From Metopolophium dirhodum (Eukaryota; Arthropoda; Insecta; Hemiptera; Aphididae): 64,000 bases of DNA. Location of the stretch: contig NC_083567.1 of the NCBI RefSeq assembly GCF_019925205.1, positions 16,368,001 to 16,432,000 on the forward strand, in the 5' to 3' direction. The first letter of the stretch is position 1. Each line of letters begins with the position of its first letter. The position numbers were made by a program, and so were the translations under genes. The notes below the pieces were generated by a model. It had not been told where the DNA came from and ran no database searches. It worked only from the letters and a program-made list of their open reading frames with translations. Below, one piece after another: positions 34,156-47,900 of this stretch.

Positions 34156-36300
34156 TTTTATTAAAGATTCTGAGCGGAGCGATAAATATATTGATTTTAG
34201 AATGATGTGTGTTTTTTTTATTTTTTTGTGTCTTTGTACACGATAAGTAGTCGAAATAATACTTCGATTTTCAACTTCAGTATCTTGTTCGATGGGAAAG
34301 TGAATATTGTTAATGCATCGACGAGGTCAAAATTTAAAATTCCCCATAGTTTTCAAAAGCGACGTAAAAAACAACAGAACAACGGGAATTTTTACGCAAA
34401 ATCGGTTTTTGGTGTAACTTTAAAACAAATGAACGTATATACATGAAATTTTCATTGATTGTTTATATTTGCATTTTCTATACACGATACAATTTTTAAA
34501 ATATTTTGATTTGTTTTGAACTGTTTAGGAACATTTTCTGTTTCCAATTTTATTAGTCTTTTTTTTCTATGAATGTTAATAAAACTTTATTTGTTGGGTA
34601 AAAAAGCTTGAAAATTTAATACAAGGCTCCTATTATATTGTTACAATGACGTTAGAAAAATATTAAAAATCCTTAGTCACAGTTTATATTTATAAGCAAG
34701 GCTTGGAACTTTAGGCATTTGCATATTTGTCTAGAAAGTGCATATTGAAATTCTGATTCGATAGTCGATACAAATTCGATTCATAATACGTATATTTCAA
34801 AAACAAACATTTCTGTTGCATAATTTTGCATATTTCGTTATTTTATGTACGAATTTGCATTTTTTAGGTTTAAGAACATTTTTATGCATATTTCATAGAT
34901 TTAACAAAAACATTTTTTTTTTAGAAATTTAGAGTTTAATAAAAAATTATTAGATTTATGACAACCAAAATTCTAAATTTTATAATATCGTGTTATACCC
35001 AATGCACTCAACAATACTATTATAATGCCTATATAGTACTGAGAACTCATCGTAGGTAATAGTCAAGGTTTATAGATACGTGATATACGTGACCGCCGAC
35101 CATTTTGTACCATGATATAAATTAAAAATATATTAACTTTTTTGTAGGAACTCAAGAAGATTAAAGTTTGATGAATGGTGATATGAAGGTATACAAACAG
35201 GATGACACAGCAATACATAAGGGATGCAGCATGCATTTTTTCTTTTAATTTTTTTTAGGGAGGTACCAAATATAAATTTGTAATTTTGCATGTAAAATTT
35301 ATTTTGTTCAATAAATTGCATAATTTTGCATATTTTCCATTTTTTTTTACTGCATAATATATAGGTACCGTATATTTTGATGTTTTTTAACGCATATGTA
35401 TGCGCATATTTGAGTACTTTTTAGCGCTTAAAGTTCCGAGCCTTGTTTATAAGCATTTAAAGTTCAAATATTGACAAAATACGGAAAATAAATTATTTTG
35501 AGTTGACAATTCATACATTTTTTTCTTTTTAAATTTTAAATTTTAAAATGTAATACAATAGATTCCTTATAAGTACCTTTATCAAAAAAAAAATGTCAAC
35601 AAGCAAATCAAATTAAATGTTTATGAGCGTTTAAAATTTATATTTTTACAATATTGGATATTCATTCGATTTCTCATGTAGTGGTTTTGTTATTTTATTG
35701 TTATTCAAAAAACGAATGACTGTAGATACATGAAAATTTTACTTAATGTTTATATTTTCATTTGCTATACACCATAAAATTTTGAAAATATTTTGACTCT
35801 TATTGAGCTGTTTACGGACATTGTCAGTTTTCAATTTTTTTAGTTTTTTTTTTCTATAAATATTAATAAAATTTTATTTGTTAGGTAAAAAAGCGTAAAA
35901 AATTAATGCAAGGCTCCTGATATATTGTTACAATAGCAGTTAAAAAATATTAAAAATACATTGGCACAATTTTAAGGATTTAAACTTTAAAGTTCAAATT
36001 TTGACAAAATTTATCAAATTTAAAATTTAATAACTTTTTTGTAGTTAAAAATGTATAAGATGTTTAAATGTTATAGCTAAGGATTGAAAATTTAAAACAA
36101 AGTTCCACGTAAATAGGTTATATTATATAAATTACTTTATTCACAATATTATCATCAAATATAGGTACTTAGTAATATCATAGGCTGACTGACTTTTCTT
36201 ATACGATGATATTATATAATTGAATTAAAATTTAACACCATCCATGTAACCTACTGTACCACTTGTAACCTACTGTACAGCAGAGCGATATCCACTTACC
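34156..36300 (-). repeat. Dispersed repeat copy, interrupted by a hAT-like MITE
   Basis: Opposite in orientation to the 37.4-38.4 kb copy. It begins with GATTCTGAGCGGAGCGATAA, and its far end (36230-36300) is the complement of GGTAAGTGGATATCGCTCTG then CTGTACAGTAGGTTACAAG. Internal blocks GAACTGTTTAGGAACATTTT, TTGGGTAAAAAAGCTTGAAA and TTACAATGACGTTAGAAAAA recur in the other copies and appear more than once here, so the region is a composite of at least two partial copies. Confidence 0.6.
34697..35445. mobile_element. 749-bp hAT-like MITE with perfect 8-bp target duplication
   Basis: The left end CAAGGCTTGGAACTTTAGGC and the right end, as complement, CAAGGCTCGGAACTTTAAGC form ~20-bp inverted ends. 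The octamer TTTATAAG lies on both sides (34689-34696 and 35446-35453). Eight-base duplications are the hallmark of hAT insertions. The interior is rich in TTTTGCATATTT words in both orientations and encodes nothing. It is inserted in a dispersed-repeat copy. Confidence 0.85.
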
Positions 36301-36891
36301 CACTTTTTTTAAATTTAGGCCTTTAATAATGTCGCGTCCCGGTGCCAGTTTTTCAAATTTTCCGCGATTCTATAAAATTTAAATTATATATTTCAGTTGC
36401 CACCTCAATTATAAGACTTTTATTATATCGTTGACAGGCTTATTATATCGAAAAAAATGACTTTACGGGAATAACTCTCAAGCTTTGTAGAATTGTCGGA
36501 TTTTGATGACTATTTTTTTTTCTGAAAGAAAAAGACTTCTTACAGCCCGCATCGATCTCTGATTTTGTATTTTATTTCAAATAATTGTAATAAAAAATTT
36601 GTAAAAAATTGCTTTTTATCTTGTATATTTTAGACATATTATAAAGTTTGAGAATAAAATATTGAAAAACAAAGATCGATGCGGGCTGTAGAATATTTCC
36701 CTCTAGAAATTAAAAAAAAAAAAAAAAAATATGAAATTTGGTTGATTCTACAAGGCGGTATCGTTATTCCCACAAAGTGTATTTTTGAGGACAGAAAGGC
36801 ATCGGCACGGGGCTTACCCTAATATATATAGTGATTTTAGGTACTGTACAGCATACCTATACAGCTATACCTAATACAATATAACAGTAGT

Positions 36892-37146
36892 CAGTGGCGC
36901 ACCCAGGGTGGGATTTGGGACTGAAGCCCCCCCCCACGACAAAATCGTATTTTTACATTAAATTATATATTATAGCATATATCGTCACAAATAAGTAGAC
37001 GTTAGATACCTACACATAAATAGTTCAATTAGTACGTGATAAGGACGTACGTATACGTATGTATAAAAATTATTTGCTTGCAGGGAAAGTGTAAGGAAAG
37101 TAAGAAGAATTTTAAGCCCCCAAATAAAAATCCTGGGTGCACCCTG
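36892..37146. mobile_element. 255-bp hAT-like MITE
   Basis: Left end CAGTGGCGCACCCAGGG, right end the complement of CAGGGTGCACCCAGGAT, alike apart from a one-base indel. Flanking octamers ACAGTAGT (36884-36891) and ACAGTAGG (37147-37154) agree at seven of eight bases. It is non-coding, with a poly-C tract near 36930. Confidence 0.75.
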
Positions 37147-37393
37147 ACAGTAGGTACCTATTATAAATTTTGAACCGAGCGGTATTGATTTTATGATACT
37201 GTGTGTTTTTATTTAATTTTTTTATGTCTGTGTACACGATACAAATTAAGAGGCAAGTGAAGTTCATTTTACTTCCATTTCAAGGTGCTCAGCGTAGTAT
37301 GTACTAAAAGTTTAATAGCACAGAAAATCAGGGACTACTTATTTGTTTGAATTTTGATTTTATACATTAACAATTTGAACAAAAAAAAATTGA

Positions 37394-38426
37394 GGTAAGT
37401 GAATGTTGCTCTGCTGTACAGTAGGTTACAAGTGGGTCACTGTTATGGATAGTGTTAAATTTTAATTCAATGATATTATATCATTGTGTACGATGTACGA
37501 ATAACGATTCTGAGCGGAGACGGAGAAAATTTGAACTTCAAACGCTTATAAAAATTTAATATGACTTTCTGGTAGACATTTTTTTTGTTGATAAAAGTAG
37601 AAATACTTATGATTTATGGGGAATATTGTATTACATTTTAAAATCTTCGATTAAAAAAGAAACATTTTTATGAATTTCTAACTCAAAATAATTTGCACAT
37701 TTACGTGATTTGTAGATATTTTGTCAAAATTTGAACTTTAAATGCTTATAAAAAAATTGTTTTTTATATTTTTCATATGCTTTATAACAATATATTAAGA
37801 GCCTTGTATTACATTTTCAAGCTTTTTAACCCAACAAATACAATTTCATTGACATATTTTATACAGAAAAAAACTAAAAAAATTGGAAACTGAAAATGTC
37901 TGTAAGCAGCTCAAAACAAGTCAAAATATTTTGTAAATATTATGTTGTATAGAAAATGCTAATATAACCATTTAGTCAAAATTTCTTGTATCTATGGTAA
38001 TTTTTAAAGTTACAACAAAAACCAAAATCGATTTTGTCGAAAACCGATTTTGCGTGAAATTTCCCGTTTTTCCTCAATTATTTTTTTGTTGTTCCCGATG
38101 CTTTAGAAAACTACTGGGAAATTTTTTAATTTTACCCCCCCCCCCTCCCAAAGTATCAATTAGATTCACTTTCCTATCAGAAAAAGTGCTGTTGAAGAAA
38201 ATCCAAGCATTTTTACTGTCCTTAAAGGTAGGTATAATATATTGTATTAAACATGAATTCAATGATATAATATCATTGTAAGTATAAGAAAAACGATTCT
38301 GAGTGGAGACGGTTTGTCAGTCTGGATATTTTATATTGTTATTATTTATTATAGCCTGTAAGTTGAATTAATATTACCCACTTATATGTTATAATCTACT
38401 GTACAGCAGAGCGACATCCACTTACC
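37394..38426. mobile_element. ~1.03 kb non-autonomous element with inverted ends
   Basis: Starts GGTAAGTGAATGTTGCTCTG and ends with the complement of GGTAAGTGGATGTCGCTCTG; both continue CTGTACAGTAG. Inside, GATTCTGAGCGGAGACGG and GATTCTGAGTGGAGACGG occur near each end (37506 and 38297), so there is a second inner repeat. The interior is AT-rich with no transposase. Parts of the same family lie at 8.8, 12.8, 18.4, 23.6, 34.2-36.3, 38.6 and 63.4 kb. The terminal sequence does not let me assign a superfamily. Confidence 0.65.
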
Positions 38427-39247
38427 CTCTTTTTATATTCGTTTCTATGGTGATAATGATAAACAAAGCGTTAGAAATTAAAATCTCATTTTTAGCGGTT
38501 TTTCTCGTGGCATTAAATAAGTAAATAACTATTGAGAAAATGTAAAAATAACCTCTTTAACGAACCATCTTGATCCAATTCTTTAAAAGATAAAATACTA
38601 TGTATTGAAATCGAAGCACTCCTACTGGTAAAAATTTTGTATAAAGGATAAAAAAAAATTTAAATAAACATCATAGTAAAATCACTAGTTTCCTCGCTCC
38701 GCTCAGAATCTAAAAATTCATCTCCTTAACGAGATGCAATAAAAATGTACAAAATTCTTATTTAAAAAAAATTAATTGATCACATGTCATTAATTAAATT
38801 AGGTACCTACCTACCCACCTAGTTAAACTGCATACAACATTTAAATATCCACCTATTTGAAAATATGAGCTGGGCTCGTTTTACACATTCAATAATGAAT
38901 ACTCGTTCCGCGTCCTCTTAAGTACCTATTTATAGCTACGGTTTAAAATTGAATTAGGTTAAATTGTTAAGGAAAACACAGGGACGAGCATCGTTGGTAT
39001 AATCCTGATTTATTTCCGGTTTCCACCGTTCGGTATTTTATATAGGTAGCCGGAGCTACGAATACTATATATATAGACGGTTCCGCCGCCAAATATTAGC
39101 GAATATAATCTTACCTAACGGCCAGCATCTGCCACTTATAACATTTAATATTTATCATGTAGCCACTGTAGGCACTAATCATATATCATGTCATTGTCGG
39201 ATTGTCTATTGACTCAAATAATGATTCGTACGTTAAAACTTATATTG
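38427..39247. other. Intergenic with a repeat tail
   Basis: About 38560-38705 contains another piece of the dispersed family in inverse orientation (CCTCGCTCCGCTCAGAATCT). No gene is seen in the remainder. Confidence 0.4.
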
Positions 39248-39255
39248 CATAGGAT

Positions 39256-40062
39256 CAGTGATGTAGTCGTAATTTTTTTACTGAGTATACGTTTTAATGT
39301 GCTTGATATGTAAACGTGGGGGCTTCTCCCCTCCCCCCCCAACCACTATATATACTACGCTATTACTAATGATATATTTATAATTACATACACTTTACTA
39401 CTACCTTACCGCAATTGAGTCTCTATAGTTTACAATCATACTCCTAAAATATATGATTATACATTTAAATTGTTTATGATTACCTATGTTAATTTCTTAA
39501 CCCCCCTATCCCCACTTCTTTTTAAGTCAAAAAACCTAAATATTTATTAATATTTATAGTCTTAAATGTATACTCGGTAGTATATAAATTAGGTATCACA
39601 ACTTTGAATGATTAAAAATAAATGAAAACATCATTTTTTTTAGATCAATTGTTATATTTATGTAATTATTGTGTGACACAGTGTATGTACATAAAATAAT
39701 ATTTTTTGACAAAATTATTTTCAGTAATGCATGTGACCGTGAATCTCAGCGTCGGCTATCGTTATCGACAAGCTTATAATTTTAGACGTATAATATATAT
39801 ATATATATAATAAATAGAAATCCATGCAATGAAGTTAAAAATAGATGTGTAAAATGTAAAAATAATAACAGTTCCTAATGAACATGATAATAAGGAAATA
39901 TGTTTGGTATTATTGATTACTATTTATATTATTGATTTATAGCTATACAGTATACCCGTATATCTGCGTATCACAAATTATATTATAAGTATACGCATCA
40001 ACCAAAAACTGGAGAAGTCGTTATACGCCGTATACCCGCGTATACGCCCCACTACACCACTG
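39256..40062. mobile_element. 807-bp hAT-like element with perfect 8-bp target duplication
   Basis: Left end CAGTGATGTAGTCG, right end the complement of CAGTGGTGTAGTGG. CATAGGAT occurs immediately on both sides (39248-39255 and 40063-40070). Near the ends are subterminal GTATACG / CGTATAC words (GTATACCCGCGTATACGCC). There is no open transposase frame, so it is a deletion derivative or MITE. The perfect target duplication implies a comparatively recent insertion. Confidence 0.85.
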
Positions 40063-40070
40063 CATAGGAT

Positions 40071-41889
40071 ATAATAAATTAGTGTAGGTACTTTATAATT
40101 CCACCAGTCGTACACTATCGTACCAACGAACCATTATAATATACACATGTTTCCCATAGTCATAATTTTGGATGTTTCGTGGGGTGCAACCCCTTGGTAT
40201 TACTTAAGGGACCATAGTCATAACGATATCTTTACCCCTTCCAACATAAAAAAATAGGACTCGAGTTGGCAAAAATGTATGGTTTACTATACAATGTAAG
40301 TACTTACCTACCAACCAATATTTCAATGCAATTTTGTTTCATCGATGCCAGTTTTATTCAATTTATTGTCTTCGTGTTTTTAAGATTTAATTTTCACATC
40401 CCCTAGTACTTTTGTTTGTCAAGTGTTGTCTATGAATTGTCTACGTTTGTTTGTTCGGTATGCAAGGGCGTAGCTAGAAATGTCATCGGGGAGCGGCACC
40501 GCAAGTGTATCTTAAAATTTCGCTTAACATTAATAATATATTATTTGTTATCTATGGACCAGAACTAGAGGGAATCGTCGCCGCCACCCCCATTTTGGCT
40601 ACTCCCTTCTCGGTATGTGTATTTATGATTTATCACGCATCAAACAAATCAATAATAATTATTGTTTTATTAGATTATTTCACACATATAATACCTACCT
40701 GGCGGAGACCATCGTTGGTCGAAAACGTATATTATACATTTCATAGGCAATAATAATAAAATCTCCATTACCACGGGCCGTGACACTGACGCGACTGTAA
40801 TCAAATGCATCGCAGCTAACGTTATTAATAGCGAATTAGCACGACAGCATTCATGTAGGGAGCTCTCTCCCAGAGCGTGTGAAACGCCATGTCAGACCAT
40901 AGGGAACCACACAGGAACACGTCAATTTGGCACCGGGAAATAATCAACGAGGTCGATTTGCTAATCAAACACAACAAGTTCGCTTCGCACTAATAATAAT
41001 AATAATAATAATAACAATATAATATGTTTTAATTTTTTCTCGGTTTTTTTTCCATATTTTTTAATAGTAATAATTACAATAGTAAGTATCAAACAAGTTT
41101 ATTAAAACTAGATACAACATAAATAATAATAATAATAATAATAAAAAAATTAAATCAGACAAATAAAAAAACTAAAGGGCATGTAAGAAAAACATCATCA
41201 CCAGTGATAATATAATAATCATAGTTAATTTTAACATATATAATATTTCTTATAATAAAATAAAATACAAGTAGGCTTTACCCCTACACATTATAATATT
41301 ATATATTATATACATGCATTTAATAAACAAATCATACAAGTTTTTGGTATTGAGTTTGGACATATTTAAAAAAAAAAAAGAATATTAAAATACTAATAAA
41401 TTGTATAAAACATTTTTTAAGAGACAAATATAAATACAACATAAACTTAGAACTTTTTATTTATAATTATATATATTATATTTTACAAAAAAAGGTTATA
41501 CAGATAAAAATATATACTTTGATTTCAATTTTTGGAATGAGTGTTTGGGCTTCTGAGCGGTTAAACAAACATCAATTGTTTAACAGTAATTTTGTAGTAA
41601 CTTATAATCATGTACAATAGTTATCCAGTCAAAATTGATAAAAAAAATAGATACACCAGCAAACCAGTTTGTATCGATAATAAAATATCAATGTCATTAC
41701 TGAATAGGCAGTGAACTGCCCGTAAAAATATGTCAATAAAACAAACAATAAGTCTGCTAAAAATATAGATTTTCTCTTGTAGATCAATAATAGCTGTTAT
41801 GATATACTGTATTAATAAATAAAATAAAATATTTAATAAACGTACAATGTTTTTTTTCTGTAAGATAATAATAAAAAAGAACAAAAATA
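40071..41889. other. Intergenic, no gene seen
   Basis: Around 40465-40500 CAAGGGCGTAGCTAGAAATG followed by TCATCGGGG looks like one end of a hAT-type element. AAT trinucleotide runs lie at ~40990-41010 and ~41124-41145. The stretch nearest 41890 may belong to the 3' flank of the NURF301 gene. Confidence 0.4.
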
Positions 41890-41895
41890 TTTATT
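41890..41895 (-). terminator. Probable polyadenylation signal of NURF301 gene
   Basis: AATAAA on the - strand, 80 nt after the stop codon; other AATAAA words lie slightly further, so the used site is uncertain. Confidence 0.35.
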
Positions 41896-41974
41896 AATAA
41901 ATAATAAAAAAAAAAAACATTAAAAAATGTGAGAGTATACCTAGACAATTATTACAATAATTGAAAAACGTTTT

Positions 41975-44900
41975 TTAGACTTCCATGTATTGTTCACAAA
42001 ATTTGTCCCTTAGATTTTTCAATTTTGACACAAAGAACTGCTCTAGGATTTCGGCACACTTGTAGAATTGCGATTCACGTGGATTATAATATCTACAGTT
42101 GTCGAATACCTTGATCATGTCACGAATAAATTCTGTGAGATTCTTATACTTCTTATCGGTCACATTTTTTCCAATGCAGTTCAAGTCTGTTAAAAAAAGT
42201 AAGTGGTTACAAAAATTAAAAAATATGAAAATAATCAAATTTCAGTAGAGAAGTCTCCTCACCCATAGGCTCCTTAACAACATTGTAATAATCAGGAGCT
42301 TCATGAGGATCAACTGGCTCCATGAAAGGCCATGCACTTTTATGTGACTAAAAATAAAAGCATTTTGTATAGAAGGTATACAGTGTCTAGAGATTAATGG
42401 TAAATAATTACATGTATTTGTTTGACGAGTTTCAATAAGTCATCGTTGTCTTGTTGGTTCAATGGATTCAAATTGGCAAAATTGATTTCAGAGTTGGACA
42501 TACACCTAGGACAATTGTAGTCATCCATTTTATCACCTTCACACTGCAATACACCAACACAGCTGCCGTGGAACCAGTCCTGGCATTTATCACAGCAAAT
42601 ATAAAATCTAAAATAAACAAGTACATAAAAAAAAGTGTTTCATAAGACATTTATTCAATTTATATTAATAGATACAACTTACTGTTGATCATCATAAGGT
42701 TTTCTACATATACAATAGAGAACTTCAGGATCCTTTGACCGCTTACACTCGGGACAAAACCATTCGGAAATTCTTTTGGACATTTGCACAGTAATGCCGA
42801 CACAAGAACCATGGAACCAGTTGTGACACATATCACATCCAACATAAAACCTAAGATCAAACACAATTACAACATACTTAATAATAGAACATAGGTCATG
42901 GTAGTTATTTACTTTGAACTGTCATAGGGTGTTCGACAAAGACACATAATTTTTTCTTTTTTACTCTTTTTTGGGCTAGATTTCTTTGCTGGCGATAATG
43001 GCGATGGCCGTGAATGATTTCGGTTTGGTGCTGGAGGAGAAATCTTCATTGGTCGTCGTCTACCGGGTCCCGAATTACTAGTTTTGGAATTACTATTGGC
43101 GTGTGGTGTAGTTTGTATGGTGGTTGGTGGACCTGAAGCGTGTTTACGCTTACTACTACCTTGGGGAGGAGGAGTTACTTGCACAGGAGCAGGTGTCACA
43201 GGAATAGACTTTTCAGTTACATTATTGGAAGTGGTCGTAGAATCAGCTGATGTAACAGTCACGTTAGCAGCTATTTCATTCTGTAAAACACATTATAAAA
43301 TTAAAATAACTTAAGAATAAATAGACTATCGTCTAGGCAGATATATTACACCATCAAATATATTCCTTCCTCCTACCCAAGATACTTTGTACACTGCAAT
43401 CAAATCGAGCAACGACATTTCTGGAATCGGAACTGAGGATCGAAACTCAGGAAATTATGTTTGTCAGGAAGTTCGATTAAACCGAATTTCGAGAAAAACA
43501 TGAATTTAAAATACATACCTGAATATCGATTTGCAATTCCTTTTCCAGAAGCGCCCTCTTTTTTAGTATATCTTTTTTCAATAATTCTTTTTGTTTGAAC
43601 AAGCTAACCTGCAGTTTTGATTGAAGTTGTTGCATTTTACGATGATCATCGCCCTGTTTAAGTGTCTGATATAGTTTTGATTGTTCAGGAGATACCAACG
43701 ACCTATATGTACAATAAAAATAATTAATAACACAAGTTTAACTAGAATAAAGTGTTCATAAAGATGATGATACCATCATACACAAAGTAAATATACAAAA
43801 ATTGGGTAAAATTGGCAATTGAATTACAAAATTTTTCAGTGCTTTTATTAATGAAACATAAAAATACCCAGAATTATCACGTTCAGTTGACTTTTTGGGA
43901 GGTTCAAATTCTGCCAAACTATCAGCTTCATAAGGTCGTTTTCTAGCAGGAGATGCAGGAACTGATGTCTGCGGTACTGGATCACGCAACTGTTGTTCTT
44001 GATATTTTTGCAATTGTAATAGTTTTTCTTGTGTTTCTGGATTTAAATCTTCATTTTTCAAAACATTTTTAATTGCTACAAAAGTAATAAATTAGTTTCA
44101 AAAAGACAGTAAACCTATTACCCAGTAGCCTATATAACTTACATTGACTAATATAGTTTGGAGTCACAACAAATGAGTTGGGGGAATCAATTACTTCTTC
44201 TTTAATTGCCGGGATTTTATTCACAGGAGACTTTGATGGCTAAAAAAGTATATTGTTAGGTTTCAATAATAAAAATTAATTCAAACAACTATGTATTTAC
44301 TGGTTCAGTTTTAATTTGAGTTAAGCTTTCTGGGATATTATTTGGAACAGGATCTGATGGTTTAGGGGTAGGTTCAATTGGTTTAACCGTAAGTTGAGGT
44401 GTGATGGGTACAACAATCCCAGGTTTCTGAACAGTAGGTGGTTGGGAATCTGGTGGTTGAACAGCTAGGTAAATCTTTGTAGGGCCTAAGACTCCTTGAG
44501 TACCACTGGATTCCTGAGCTGAAATATTAACGAAACACATTTAACTATAATTCAAATTAATAGCTGATATATTTTAAATTTTTCACCTTTTAAGAGTTGT
44601 TGTTTGACTTGCTGCTGTACAAGTTGCAATTGCTGAGGTGTGAAATCGTTACCTTGCAAACCTTGCAACACTATTTTATTACCATGCGTTGGACTTTGAA
44701 TTACTTGAGCTGTGATACATTTTATTACTGTACCAGGTGGCTGATTAGCTAATAGTAATTTTTCTTGTTCATCAACTAATGGTGTAGGTACAGCCTGTGG
44801 AAGTACTGGCCTGTGTTGATCCTATAATTAGTGGTAAATTAATATTAAAGGGAAAATGAAAATTATATTTAAAACCTTACTTGAACAATTCCAGTTGTTG

Positions 44901-47900
44901 GAGTAATCCGAGGTGATAGTGGTGGTACAGATTGATGAATTTTTTGTACAGTTTGAGGAGGTCGAACAAACTTAATCGTCTGGCCACCGCTACTTAGTAT
45001 GTTGGCAGAGGTAACTAATCAATCAAAAATAATGATGAATTTATGTTTTAAACTTTAAGTATTAAGATTATCCACATAGCTACCCACATGTGTTGTCTTT
45101 GTCGTACAAACGTTCAACATGAATTATTTTCATCGGTCACAATTGTGTTGTTGATTTTAATATTAGAGTGAATTGACCTACTGTCAATTTTAATTTATTT
45201 TGTTTATACATCAGTTGTTTAGATTTTTAATTTTCAAGCAAGATACAAGTATGATAAATATTAAATTTAAGTGCTCATATCTTGCTTTAAAATTAAATAT
45301 AAAAGAAAAAGATAATGTTCTTACCATTAAGTGTAAAAATATTATTTACTCGAATATTAAAACTAACATAAAACACAAAATTGGGACTGTAAAATTGAAT
45401 ACAAAAAGTGTTTTACGTTATTAAGACATAGACAACACCTGCAAGTGTGGTGTTCTTTTAATTTATAAGCTCACCAGTATTAGGCCGTATCAAAACTTGC
45501 TGGCCATTAATAGTGGCTATAGTGGCTTTATTTGGATTGATATGCTGCACTATCATTTGTTGACCTTGTGAAACATTTACTAACTGTCCACCAGAAACTA
45601 CCATCTGTTAGATGTACAAATTATTATTTTTCATTACATATATTTTAAATTAGGAAAATATATTTCAATAATAAATTAAGTATATATGAATTATATATTG
45701 TATTTTGTTAGTTAACTATTAATAGTAAGATTATTACTTGAGATGTTTGAGGTTTCATAACTTGTTGGATAGGCTGTGATCCTCGGTTCAAAATAATTGT
45801 CTGTAAATAATATACATAATATTAAACACTTAACAACTTTACATAAACATACAATGTAACAAACTTGAAACGTACAAAAGACTTTCAAGCAAACACACCC
45901 ATAATATGCATGATATTATCACAAATTAAAACCTTACTTGAGTGCCAGCTTTTTGAAAATTATTATTATTTGCCAATATTGTATTTTTTCCTATTTGAAC
46001 AGTTCGAGATGGGCTGGGATTTATATAGCTGGTCACATGCAATTTTCCATCAGGTAATTGAATAAGTTGTTGTCCTATATTTAAATAATTAAATTTTAAT
46101 ATTTTAACTAATAATATTAATCAGGTAAAAAACATTATTACCTGGTAAAAGACCTTTGAATTGTAATTTTCCATCTTCTCCTTTAATACATTGCAGTTTT
46201 TGTTGTGTAACATTGTTTGCTAAACAATAATAATTTTAAAAATAATAATTAATTATAACAATTTAAATCTTAAATGCATGTTTATTCAAACTTACAAGTG
46301 ACTATTTGGGAATTAGGTGACTGAATCTTTATTGAGTTTTGATTCATCACATTAGAATCATTGATAATTGATTTTGGTGTAGTCACAAGTCTGGTCTTAC
46401 CGTCTGGACCTATATTAACAAGGAAGAATTATATATGAATAACATTGTGTACTAACCTAATGCCGCAACCATATAATATAATACACATAATAAATAGTAC
46501 ATACATTTAGTCATGAATATACGACGAGTTGATGGAGTGGTAGAAGTAGTAGTAGGAGGTTTGGCAGCAACCCGTGTGGAAGATTGAAGTAAGGGAGAAT
46601 TTTGAGCCAAAGGTTTATTATTAGGCATTAGCCTTAATCTTCCACCTTCACCTGTACAAATAATGATAATTTACATCAACTTCAATCAATTAGTGAAGGG
46701 TAATTTGTGTAAGACTGATTTGCCAGCAACCAGTAATTGAAAATAATAGTTATTACGTTACTGATGTATCATAAATATAGTATAGTATTTATGGTAATAA
46801 AACAATATCAGTATTCACTATCCATACATATGTGTAAATGTCAACATCGTTTTTAACAACTATTAAAATTAATACTTCATGGCTCAATAATAATTTTTAC
46901 CATCATAAAATCTTACCAGGTACAAGTTTCAAACGTTGCGTTGAACTACTAGTCACCGGGCTTTGTGAGTTGGATACGTCCATGCACAGTTTCTTATTTG
47001 AAGAGTTGTTATCATTGTTTACTGATGTTCTTTTATAAGCTACTCTTTGAGCTCTGAGAGACTGTTCTAATTGCTCTTTGATGTGTTCCGTTTTATCCGA
47101 GTTTTGTGTACGGAGCTTATCGTTTATATTTCGATTATGAGAAGAATCATTATGCAACAATTTATTAGCAAAGGCTGAAGACGCACGTGTTTTCATGGCT
47201 TGTTGCATTTGCATTTCACGTTCCACTCTGTTAAAAATGTAATTAATTACTTAGTTAACTAGAAAAATGATAATGAACAGTACTAAGATATACCTTTCAT
47301 GGAATTGCTTGATTTCTACCAGCTCTAATTTACTTTCATCAACCCACACTTCAGATACCTGTGGTGCGGTATTTCTTGGAGCTTCCTCCCTTTTACGTTT
47401 TCTTAAACCACTTCGTATAGGTGTCACCTCTGAAATTTGTATTAAAAATGTATTCAATTTCAATTATTTTATAAGGGAGTCTCACTTACCTCTGACTTGT
47501 TTTGGTATATCTAATGGTATTACAACTTTGCGTATTAAATATTCAGTGTGTTCATTGAATTGGCCCGAAGTACGACACTCTAAAGTTTCTGTAGTAACTA
47601 ATTCAGTTTCAGTTGTTACTTCTCGTTTACTAGCCAAGTGAGCAGTCTTAGCAGTTAATTCATCCCATTTCAAGCACGCCCATAAGATTCTTAATTGTAA
47701 CGCAGCAGCTGATATGGTGTTAAACATTATTGTTCTATAAAGCCAGCATGTCTTAAAATATGGTCTTGGGCAAGGATATGGCCATATTGCATTATTGGTC
47801 TGAAAAATAGATAAGAACAATGAATGACTAAGAAACTAAAAAATATATCATCCAAATATACCTTGCCATTTGGATTGAAACCATTAACAAAATCATGTCC

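Noticed and set aside
42909..43314. Open frame on the + strand opposite NURF301 exon 32
   Set aside because: Antisense shadow of a real exon whose splice phases agree with its neighbours.
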